Below, in pieces: positions 1-9,744 of a stretch of DNA of 34,848 bases. A program made the translations under genes and the position numbers. Source of the DNA: Fragilaria crotonensis (Eukaryota > Bacillariophyta > Fragilariophyceae > Fragilariales > Fragilariaceae); contig JAKSYS010000656.1 of the NCBI GenBank assembly GCA_022925895.1, forward strand, positions 1 through 34,848, given 5' to 3'. How positions within the stretch are numbered: the first letter of the stretch is position 1; every line of letters starts with the position of its first letter. Under the pieces are notes generated by a model. That model did not search any database, was not told the origin of the DNA, and worked only from the letters and a program-made list of their open reading frames with translations.

Positions 1-10
1 TGGTCATACT

Positions 11-59
11 CCGTAACAGACGGACGCACGCACGCACACAATTAATTTATAATCTAGTA
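11..59 (+). repeat. Direct repeat copy A (about 47 bp)
   Basis: The stretch starting ccgtaacagacggacgcacg and ending in tagta recurs almost unchanged at 2055-2101. It differs by one CACG unit and a few bases. The two copies flank the decayed inverted-repeat element at 195-2054. The right copy abuts that element directly; about 135 bp separate the left copy from it. It may be an old duplicated target or part of a longer dispersed repeat. Confidence 0.75.
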
Positions 60-194
60 ACTTTGAATTCGTACAGTATTGTAGTTCAGTAACGTAACAC
101 ACTGTCGTTCCAGCATAAATTACCGTCCGTTTATGTACTGCAGACCTGTAGTACATGTAATCGACGTAACAGTGCAACAGTACCCCAGAGTGGT

Positions 195-2054
195 CATATG
201 GCTGGATGCATATTTTGGGTACACGAGGTAGCTCTACGTAGGCCTAGTATTAATTTTTTTATTTCCGACGTCAAAAGTATACCAAGGTTACGGTACAGCT
301 ACTGAATTGGTGATTCTAATCGGGTTGTCAGTGCAGCTTTTGTTCATCTAGCCGAAATAGACCCCAACTGTGGCAATGAAGAAGTAGCTAGTCTAGTCGA
401 TGTACAATATAATGTTCGAGTTTCAGAACCCGCGACGTGAGCGCCAGCGTGACGAGATCTGCACCAACAAAGCAAGGTAATGGCAACAAGATGGTGAGCA
501 GTCATGAGTCATGACCAGGAGGAATGAGCCCACAGTCGAACACCAAGAAAGGGTATGCTGAAATCAAAGTGATTCCATCTCATCCGCCATGCTCTTGATT
601 GCCCGGCTTGTTGGATAAATATAGTGAGGTCTGCTTTAAAGAAAGCAGCATTATGATTGTACGCAACATGATTGCAGGCGACCGCACAACAAAATACATC
701 CGAGATGTGCCATAGTAGCATATTCGTTCAAATTTCTTGGCAGGGTGAGGCAGCCACTCAGAAAGTAGCATTTGATCTTTCAATCAACACCAATCAATTT
801 GAAGTTGTTGACAATTAGGTTTGTATTGGGCAGCAGGATTGTGTAGTTCATGCCAATCTTGTATGAGATATCTTGGCTGGTCATTGACATATCCTGACAA
901 ATCGAATACTGGCCAAGAAGTCCGGTTATTCAAATTGATATTGACATATATCAGCCAATTCTGTCTCTCCCGATTCATGAACTTGAATGGGCAGAGAATT
1001 GGCAACTTCTGGATAGGTTTTACAGCAAAATCTCGAAACTTGCGCACCACCGTGTCGGGTGACAAATGCAAGTGAAGGGCTCCCAGCGTCAAGAAGTTCC
1101 TCACGTGCGGTGTCCATGACTCGAGTCCTGCAGGATGATGATGGGTGATTCCTTATCTCTTAGCAGTGACAACAGATCACGAGATGCCGTGATGCATTGA
1201 TCCAGCGATGGAACCAGGATTGGGCTCTAGTAGCCAAAACGTTTGGAGCTGCTTGCTAGCACCATCAAGGAGCACACCAACAACAGAGGCTTCATCGGTG
1301 ACAGTATCAAATTCATCTTCCCTGTTAGTCTGCTATGACCTTCATCTGTATCCAGGCAATGCATGCCCAACTCATGGCACTTCACATGTCACGTCGTGAG
1401 AGCAAGCCATCGGTCGACACATCGACAGCCAACAAATTGATCCAACGTCTGGGGAGCAAAAGTTCCGAGGAGTGACATTCTGTGAGCCTCTTCCGTCCTT
1501 ATTTTGAAAGGAAAAAGTAGGAATGGTGAAAATGCTTCCAAGAATGTTCCAAACGGAGTTCACCACGTGTTCGCCTCGGGTGGGGATGCTCTAAGGGTTC
1601 GAATCTGGATCCATCCCAAGATCCACTGTCATCGTCATCATGGTTCGTGACATTTGGTATGACTGACACCAACACTCAATTGGGCAACATGCTGGTAACT
1701 GTTCTCTTCATCAGACAACGTTTCTGGAATCACAAGAGAAGAAGGTGCTCCCCCTTTACTGCCATCTCCTGGCGCGTGATCAGTAGAAATTGGAATGGTC
1801 GTGAATTTATCAAAACTGCGTTTTCTGTGGAGCTTCAATGTGCTTTCACTCATGAAGAGCAAGGAGATGATGTAGCTTCAAGAAGCTCCACGGAATATCA
1901 AGAATTGGTTGAGATATTCACTGCCATGGTCAATGGAATGAAAAGCAAGTGATTTGGCGTGTAAATCAATTTTCAATATGCGAGCGCTAAAAAAATAGTG
2001 GTACTAGTACGTAGAGCTCTACCTCGCGAATCCTCTTCGTGAATCCAGCCATAT
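195..2054. mobile_element. Decayed DNA transposon with long terminal inverted repeats
   Basis: The left arm (195-250) and the reverse complement of the right arm (2003-2054) share three blocks in the same order: atatggctgga, cgaggtag and ctctacgta followed by ctagta. This gives inverted repeats of about 50 bp around a 1.86-kb body. The interior has only short, broken frames. On the minus strand a weakly coherent series of fragments lies between about 1240 and 510, in shifting frames, and a 101-codon plus-strand frame occupies 1647-1952. I recognise no transposase in them. The simplest reading is a non-autonomous or eroded cut-and-paste element. The superfamily is unknown because no clean target duplication can be read at the arm ends. 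Confidence 0.6.
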
Positions 2055-2101
2055 CCGTAACAGACGGACGCACGCACACACAATTAATTTATAATATAGT
2101 A
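2055..2101 (+). repeat. Direct repeat copy B (about 47 bp)
   Basis: Second copy of the repeat at 11-59, in the same orientation. It starts at the base after the right inverted-repeat arm of the 195-2054 element. Confidence 0.75.
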
Positions 2102-5100
2102 GGATATATACACTCGGACGTATAGGTGTGGTGCACAAGTACTTGTAGTCCAAGACTGAGTACAAGTACAAGGTACAAGTACAATACCAGACACTTTCAC
2201 TATGGATAACGCCAACTCCAAGTTTACTACTCGGTACTCGAGTACTCCGAGCTCCGAGTACATACCTGTATAAATATTTCTTGATTGTACGGTACTGTAT
2301 GCATCATGCAGATACCGTCCACTTCAATACGCCAGTAGGAGTGTACGAGTATTGATTTATCCGCCACAGTCTCTAATATGATATATTCATTGGAAACGAA
2401 CACTTTTTGGACCAACATATTACAGCTGCCGGAAGAAGTGTCAAAGTGGCGTCATTTTTGAGGACACAAGTAACAAGGAATAGGTTCGGCCAATCCAGCT
2501 CGATTACAATTTCAGTCATTTAAGCCGTTGGTGAAATCCTACAACGTCAGTCTGGTAATGAGTCACGTTGAAGGAACTCTTCGGATGTTCCTGATGTCGC
2601 TGTGGAAGTAGTCTCGACTTCTGAGTCCGAGCAGGAGTCTTGAAATTGCATTTTTACTTTTACGGAGGAAAGGACACTTGTAAGCCAGGTCTAATACCAC
2701 ACGCACCTTGGCTCAGCTTACTCTGCTGTGAAACCTGAAACCATGTTCACAAGTAACAAGTAATTACCAAAATCCAGAAGATTCACACTCTTTGACGCCT
2801 TCTCATGATCCCGCAGGAAGAGCCACACGGTTCGTAACAGTTTCTAATGACGTAGTTACTATATGGTACGTGGTACTACAGTACTTGTAATCCTAACAAC
2901 ACTGTCGAAGTCAACATTTGTTTACCGTCATCCGCACGGTAGCGGTGGAACGTGCGAGCCCGTGTCCAACAGTATTGTCGGAGCAAATATTCCATTTCTT
3001 TATTGCTTTCATTCATACTTGGCAAGGATTAATCTCATTGCCATTGCCTCTAAAGGCTTTGATTTACCCTTCATAATTAGTAAAGAAGATTTGCTTGGAA
3101 TTACTGTTGCTTTCATCTAGTGTCTACAGGTCTGAAACATGGGGTTAATCAACCCCATCATTTTTGTACGTGATGCAAGATGCTTTTCTGTACATTTCAT
3201 ATTATGGGCCACTGGAAATAATGCTCCAGTTGCAGTAATCAATGTGATAAGATAACAACACTTTTCTGCATTCATTTGATCCATTTTCCTTGTTCTTTGT
3301 TTCCTGTGGAAGTCAGGGATGTGAAAAAATGCAATACTTCATTTTTATCCCCCAATCAGTCTCTGACTACAGATAGGCAATCATGCGCAGTGTGTGGTAG
3401 ATGTTCTACGCAATATCAAAACAGTTTTTTTCAAGTCCATTTTCATTCAATTCTGCAATGCCAAATTGAGGCTTTGAGACAAACATGCTGAGTGGCCAAC
3501 GTTCGACTATTTTTTGGAGTATCATTACTGCCACTTTTGAGCTAAATTGGATTTGAACATCGTGAGCTGTGGACAATGTGATGTCATGGTCAAAAATGAA
3601 CAATGAAATACATGCATGTTTTTAGCTCAATATTGCGTTTATTAATTGAATAACAACTAACTCAATTGCCTATTTAGGCCAAGCATGTCAGTGTTCCAAG
3701 GAGATAGGCCAAGATGGAGTCCAACAGACATAGGACAAGATAAGTGGAAGCATATCCGAGATTGGCAAATACAGCAGGGTTGATTAACACCAAATGGGGT
3801 CAATTAACCTGTCGGACCTGTAGACACTCTAGTAGGTGTCTTTATTTGGTAAAGAAGACTTGTTTGGCATTACGCATTACCGTTGCTTTCTCTAGAAGGC
3901 GTTTTGTTTGCATTGCTTCAACAAGCTGGCTCCGTGGGCTTGACTCTGTAGGTCATTCTTCCTATCCCACATCACCATACAATGGCATGTTCTTTTCTAA
4001 CTCACTCTCCTCTTTGTTCCCCTGTTGAACACTTCTTGGTGGACATGAATCACTTCTTTCGTTGTTAGTAGCTGCTGCTACTAAGCATAGCAACAAATTT
4101 GGCGAGTACCGTCAGCCTGTGAGTGGGATTCATTGAGTGGTTGTTACATGAGTGAATGAGTGTAACTAACTGGACCAAGTGTTTGACATGTTGTTGGTCC
4201 AATTGACAACCTGATGTCAAGCGTACTTCACCAAACAGGTGTACAAAAACCAATATTCCATTATTGTTTTTCTGTTCTTAACCTGCCTGATGGTTCATCA
4301 TGTGCAACAGGCCATTGTGATGCTGGAACACTGCAAGGTGCTGATGTTGATTGCAGCAAAGTCAAAGATTTTTGGTCACCTGCAAAAGTGCAGGTTGATT
4401 GTACGTAGGTTTGTAGGTCTGTGATTGTGATCAGCAGAACCCCTTTGTATCAAGACATATCATGTTGCAACGGTGGTCCTTCAATGCAGAGGGACTTGAT
4501 GAAGGATAGAAAAGAAAGTAGATGCAGTGTTTCAGACAGGGCCCAATGCTTTGTGAGTGAATCATTTTGCATACAACATGACTTGGTACAACCTGAATGG
4601 CTAGTACAAGGCTACTTGCATAGTCCTTAGCTACTACGTACTCGAGTACATGTTTAACCCAGCCACAAGTATCACACATAATCCAAGATAGCATATGACA
4701 AATAGAAGGGTGTGCTTTTGAATACAGCACAGAAGGTGGGTGATGGATGACTGTCTGAGTAATTGAAGTTTTTCATCATGGTGATCACCAGTCACTTTGG
4801 GAAACATCTAAGATTAAGGTTACTATGTGCTTGTAAACGTACTCCCAGTACTACTGAAGTTTGAAGGGCATTCTTAACGCGGCAATTTTGGTCGGATGGT
4901 AGGATGATTTTTCGGTCATATTCGTTGTTGAATGTTATTCGACTGTAAAAACTGGAAAAGATGGTAGGTGGCAATTTTGCATCCTATGGTAGGGTGAAAC
5001 AGGCCTGAGCCTGAGGCATTTTTATCCTATCACATACAAGGTGACGTCTTCATATTGCCCTGCATCTTTTTTAAAATATCTGTAGATGTACATTTGGAAG

Positions 5101-5675
5101 CATCGTATTTGCTTTTTAGGTGCCCATCATAATGAAACACGAATTCTTCACGCATGATAGACTTTAAACTAGGTAGAAACGAGGTTGTTTTCCTTAGAAA
5201 ATTAAGTTGGATGAGAGGAGGAAAACTGAGTTGAGAAGGAGTAGTAGGATAAAAATTGAGCAATATAATGGTGTTGTCAACATGCGCTTCCCACAATCCT
5301 ACCAGCATCCTATGGGAATATTGCTGAGTGAAGAACGCCCCTGACAATTGTGATTAAAAAGTGAAAGAAGTGAAGGATGGGATGTAGCAAATGAGAATTT
5401 TGTTGAGTTGCTTGATGGGTAGTAAAATAGATGCAGTTGTTTGAATTCAGATGGTGTTATGACTGATGAACTGCTGCTGCTACAGAGATTCAAAACAAGC
5501 TTGCTTTTAATAGGATAGTTGGAATGAGGTGAAAGTTTTTCTCATTTACAGTGAGAAACAAGAGAATTGTGTTGGTAACAATTGAAGGCGAGGAAAGGGA
5601 GACAATTGACTCCTGTAGGTCAGTTGTTGAATGAATCGTCATGACATAGTACATGTGTTGCCCGGTTCTGAAGAC
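2102..5675. other. Gene-poor repeat-rich flank
   Basis: No coding region is supported here. The longest open frames are about 100 codons, overlap one another on both strands and have no recognisable motif. Visible structure includes GTAC-rich palindromic sequence at about 2130-2275 and a perfect hairpin ggggttaatcaacccc at 3142-3157. There is also a degenerate direct duplication in which about 3070-3120 (tagtaaagaagatttgcttg) resembles about 3850-3896 (tggtaaagaagacttgtttg). These look like remains of old repeats. Confidence 0.6.
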
Positions 5676-5745
5676 AGTACTGTACACGCTATACGGTATG
5701 GACCCGTCAAATGTGCAATAATAGGCTCCTGAACCTTTTCTTGCA
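5676..5745. repeat. Relic fragment related to the adjacent LTR
   Basis: The order tactgtacac, ggtatggac, atgtgcataa-like and taggctcctgaa echoes 5958-6026 of the intact LTR (tactgtacactgc, cgtatggac, atgtgcataaacagtagcctgaa) with small deletions. This suggests an older, decayed copy of the same LTR family lying about 150 bp outside the present insertion. Confidence 0.45.
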
Positions 5746-5824
5746 TTGAAATGTCTTTCCGAGAATGACCGACCGGGATCGATTCAAGAATGCCTCTCAT
5801 AGATGCATAGGATTGTAATTGTAT

Positions 5825-6054
5825 TGTTAACTTCTACCCGTGCAGTACTATAATCTGTTCGGAACCTTTCGCAAGACGATCATGCCCCGAAGGGGCAGCA
5901 TGTTGGTGATATTAGAATAGGATTACAAGAATATAAACGTATGATATCGAGCTTCTCTACTGTACACTGCTACCGTATGGACATGTCCACTACGGTCATG
6001 CATATGTGCATAAACAGTAGCCTGAAAACACGATAGCACGAGCCAAACTTAACA
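5825..6054 (-). repeat. 3' LTR of the copia element
   Basis: About 230 bp, starting TGTTAAC and ending TTAACA on the plus strand, the usual TG...CA form. It matches 34342-34568 over its full length at roughly 95% by eye. It contains a perfect small hairpin tgccccgaaggggca (about 5883-5897) that the other LTR has lost through a deletion. Confidence 0.88.
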
Positions 6055-6065
6055 GTCCCCACAAA
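6055..6065 (-). promoter_or_regulatory. Polypurine tract of the copia element
   Basis: On the minus strand the bases just before the 3' LTR read tttgtggggac and then TGTTAAG. A short G-rich purine run touching the LTR start is where plus-strand DNA synthesis is primed in LTR elements. It sits directly outside the left end of the nested DNA transposon. Confidence 0.6.
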
Positions 6066-6067
6066 TT

Positions 6068-6093
6068 CATCAGAAGGTGCAATATGGTAACTA
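6068..6093 (+). repeat. Left terminal inverted repeat, outer transposon
   Basis: Starts CATCAGAAGGTGCA. Positions 17-26 again match the right end in most places (at, g, taacta). Weaker matching continues to about 40 bp. Confidence 0.8.
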
Positions 6094-6512
6094 AATTTTC
6101 ACATGTTCAGTGTTACCGGATAATGGTGTCCGTCTTTCCTGTTCTTACAATGTACATGGTCGAGTAAACAAATATGTTAGCTCAACAATATATTGTTACT
6201 TTTAACCATATCAGCAACATATTGACTTGTTTCATAAACATTTATGTTAACATATTTTGCTTCTTGTTACTTTCTTATAACGACAATACACCATCTTTGT
6301 TAAGTGATTCCGTTGTAAAATGACCATATTTGTTGTCGTTTATGTTGCTTAGTAGATATATATGCTGTTGACTATGTTTCTTTGTAACTATATATGTTAC
6401 TCCTAAATTCAATTGTACAAATCACAATTGTTGATTAAATCCACCTATATTGTTTCATTACGAGTTGCTGATGTTGTTGTCACTTCTAACGAGAAGGCAC
6501 CCGATGCAACGT
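6094..6512. repeat. Left subterminal repeats, outer transposon
   Basis: AT-rich and without a gene. The motif tatgtta/tgttaac and variants such as atttatgttaacat or tatatatgttac recur about every 30-40 bp in both orientations. Such subterminal arrays are typical transposase binding regions in CMC-type elements. The same motif recurs near the right end. Confidence 0.6.
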
Positions 6513-8100
6513 CTAGTCATCATCTGAGTCCCAGTCCGCCTCGACAGGCACCATTGCTTCCGCTCTCTCCAACGTGTTATTGGGCGCTGCACCACCTGCA
6601 TCTAGCTCGTCATCCTGATTATCACCAGCATTCTTCTTTCCAGCGCTTGCCCTGCAGAAACGCATCAACTCCTTTTCCATTTGCTCGGCTTCCGGACACG
6701 CCCTGTCCTCTTCAACCACCTTGCGCAATGCATTGAACTGGCTAATTCCGTCGCGACTCCACCCACTGTACTTGCATTGTCCCGTTTTTTTTGTATACTT
6801 TCCCGCCATTCTTCTTGCTTTCTTTTGTATTCCCTGCCCGCTGCCTGTTTCTGCTTCTGTTGTTGTGCTGTTGTTTTCCGTTCTTGGTCCAGTGCCTCCT
6901 GCCTCCTCCTCCGCTACGACTTTCCACTTCTCCAAGTAATTGTCGATTAGCAACAAACCGAAGGCTTCGTCGCTCACACTCACAATTTTGATCCATTGCT
7001 CTCTCGCGCCGCCGAAATGAGCTGTGTTGTTTTGCATTTCTCAAGACGTTCGCACCACAAACACATTCCAAGAAGTTGTTGAAGAACCAGAAGAACGCCC
7101 TTTTTCCCTTTCTGACGTAGATCTCTGAGCTTGCAGAATTCCTCGAATGTGAAGAACTCTTCACCGCGCTTTTGAAGTCTTTGATTGCATCCCTTGCAAT
7201 TTGGGAGCCGGACTGTTCGCAAGTACTTCGTTTTTGGTTCAACGCCTTAGTGAAACATTTTTCGTATGTCAATTGAAACACGTACGGATTCTTGGGCCTC
7301 TCCACCTCTCTCACCTTTTGAAAAGCCTTGGTGAATGATGCTTGACTGGTTACAAACTTGATCCTACGGAACAAGTTGTTTTTGACAAATATCGTAATCC
7401 GCTGTGCCACATTCTTCTCCACTGTCGGAACTTCCAACTCTGCATTAAACTGCAACTCCGCGGCCTGTAATCATTTGTTGCCCTGCTTGGGGCTTTGACG
7501 CCTGAAGTTCCGTCCTCGTCCTCGCTCGGAGGATCAGCCGCACCTTCCTGGGCACGGCGGCTCGACTCCTTACGATTCTGTTGCTGACGTTTCAAGGAGT
7601 TGCTGCGACGACGAGAATCCTCGTCATCGCCCGATGATTCGTCATCTGGTGAGTCATGAATAGCATCGGGGTTCGAGGAACTTTCTTACCCCCGCCTCGG
7701 TATCATCATCCCTGTCGCCATCAGTAGATTTGTAGGACGAGTCATCATCCGAGTCCTTTCGTTCAGAACCCGGGTTGTTGCGTGGTGGGGGCGGAGCCCT
7801 TTTTGCTTTTGCCCTGTTTGTTTTCTTCCTCTTTGCCTTGCCGCCCGAACCAACAACACGCTTTTTTCCCGGTTTCTCCAGCTCAACTGTCTCCACAGGG
7901 TCCGTTTGCTGTACTGTCTCCAATAGTTTTGCACGTTTTGCCGCCTTCCTTTTCTCCTCTTTCAGTTTCCTCTTTGTCCGCGCCGTTGGTGTTTCGGGTT
8001 CACCGTTCCTGTCTAGACGAACGCGTCCGCCTTGTCCTTGTTTGCTCCGAGTGCGCGTTGCTGGTGAGGATTCCAGAATGTTTGTCACCACTGGAGGCAT
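6513..8100 (-). CDS. GWS accessory protein of the outer transposon (frame-disrupted)
   Basis: Function unknown. Fragments in several frames read as one gene. It starts at the ATG at 8098-8100 (MPPVVTNILESS) with a long charged lysine-, arginine- and aspartate-rich N-terminus, likely disordered and nuclear. Next is a segment with VKNNLFRRIKF, then SDEAFGLLLIDNYLEKW. Near the end comes the signature SGWSRDGISQFNALRKVV followed by EEDR and EKELMRFCRA, and the protein ends in an acidic tail. The same three blocks in the same order occur in the gene at 20023-21280 of the inner element, so this is a conserved transposon-borne family. An accessory or structural role in transposition is inferred. Frameshifts lie near 7680, 7460 and 7030. 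The gene ends about 440 bp inside the left terminus. Confidence 0.72.
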
Positions 8101-9239
8101 GACGGCTGCAATGGACAAGTACAAAAAGCAAGCAATGGGTTAGAAACAAGTCTGACTGGTACGTTTCAATTCGCAGCAAGTGTGAGTTCAATAACAAGAT
8201 TGCAATTTTTAGTCATGTACTCTTTTTTTTGAATCAGAGAACAGTTTTGGAAGCGTGCACTTGTTGTCCTGTTTGTTCATCATGTAACTGTACATGATTT
8301 GAACATAAATTTATTATGTTCAATTTTAACAATAATTTAACATGTGCATGTCATTTATGTTGTTTGAATGTACTTGCGTGTTCACTACATAACGTCGTAA
8401 ATGTACAGTTTCATCTACTTGGATGGATATGTGTAAGGTTTTGAATATATACGACATGTGTGTAGTGCAGTCTTGTTTTGCATGGGCGGCCTCGCCAATC
8501 ATGTATCGTCAGTACTGGTAAATGTCGTACGCAGCAGTGGTACTATTAGTTCGTGTATATATGTTTATTAGTAAGGTGTATACAAATATATTTATTAACA
8601 TATCTTTGAATATGTGTGTCGCGTTGAATACATAGGTGGATTATGAATCTTATGACAGTTTGAGACACGAATCATAAAAATTCGACTACTGTCGATACGT
8701 ATGCTGCAGTACAACGGCCATGTAGCAGTATGCAGTCCAGTCATGGGAAACTAATAAATCATACATACATGTAAATAAGCATTCTCTTTTTTGACTACTA
8801 AACTTGATTAAGTACAACATACTTATGCGATGTGTATGTCATTTTATTATACATATACACGGATACTTAATTAACATTGCTACGAATTAAATCTATGTAT
8901 TAAAACCATGTATATATGGCTGTACTCGTGCAATTACTCTAAGTAAATGCACCTCATTTAAAGGTCTTGCTTGGAGTTCCCATGTGTGAAGTTTCCTTTT
9001 TTTGCATAGCACGCAGTGTATCTTGTTTTGCCTGTTTTCTGCGCGCACTGACACCAAAAATCACAATCTGGTGTCAGAGTACTTCTATGAAGTACTTCGT
9101 TCATTGATTGTGTTTCGCAACATAACGTCGCCGTCGGATCGTTCTCGCTTCCTTTGAGACAAATTGACAGTCCGCGCCAGGAAGCGCGTTGATTGCTTTG
9201 TCAAAAAGGACACGGAACTGGCATTGTGCGGCTCACTAG
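8101..9239. other. Intergenic region of the outer transposon, left of the nested insertion
   Basis: No gene is supported. Upstream of the GWS gene the sequence is AT-rich with many atgtt/acatg motifs, and promoter elements for the minus-strand gene would lie here. The last 150 bp become more GC-rich, like the genes of the outer element, until the change near 9240. Confidence 0.5.
9048..9097. repeat. Two adjacent perfect hairpins
   Basis: The first arms are ctgacacca (9048-9056) and tggtgtcag (9069-9077). The second is agtacttc-tat-gaagtact (9079-9097). Both stems are perfect (9 and 8 bp). Role unknown. They lie about 140 bp outside the inferred left end of the inner transposon. Confidence 0.65.
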
Positions 9240-9254
9240 CATCTAAGGGCCAAA

Positions 9255-9560
9255 AATCGAAATAATGCAGTACTTACGAATGCTCAAGTTCGTACAAACT
9301 TAAAAAGGTAGATATTTAGCCGATTTTAGTACATAACCACAATTTTGTTTCCATATTTTTCCACAAGCTCATACATCCGTACTCGTTAATATACGTGTTT
9401 GTCTATTTATTCAAATTAGTCGTTCTACGTGTTTCTCAACCTATGTACTAATCAGTACCAAATCACGTCTAAGGATTCGGATTGACATTTGAGTTGGTAT
9501 TTCTGAAGTCAATACGGATAAATGAGATTTGTGTTTCTTCCTTATGTGTGCGCTCAAACA
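9255..9560. repeat. Left subterminal repeats, inner transposon
   Basis: Recurrent short motifs: tacgaatg, gttcgtac, catccgtac, attagtcgt, ggattcggatt and caatacgga. The same family of motifs fills 21466-21690 at the other end, and differs from the tgttaac motif of the outer element. Confidence 0.5.
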
Positions 9561-9744
9561 CGTCATCCCTGTTTGTCAGTATGCATGACCAGTTTTCATT
9601 GGTTGTCCATGAATTAATGTTGATATTGTTAGCCAGTGTTGTGAAAGCAGCCGTTTGATGACACACCCACTTGCAAACACGCAGTGACGCAAACACCACG
9701 TTTATTATCTCTCACAACATAAACAATTCAATCACTCTCAAAAC

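Noticed and set aside
5030-5493. Minus-strand frames of 105 and 64 codons
   Set aside because: Overlapping, serine/leucine-rich, no motif and no homologue I recognise; not enough to call a gene.
7775-8143. Plus-strand 122-codon frame rich in Phe and Ser
   Set aside because: Antisense to the charged N-terminus of the GWS gene; its hydrophobic look is the mirror of a lysine/glutamate-rich frame.
9069-9080. tggtgtcagag, near the copia primer-site consensus
   Set aside because: No LTR end precedes it and no copia coding follows. It is better explained as one arm of the hairpin 9048-9077.
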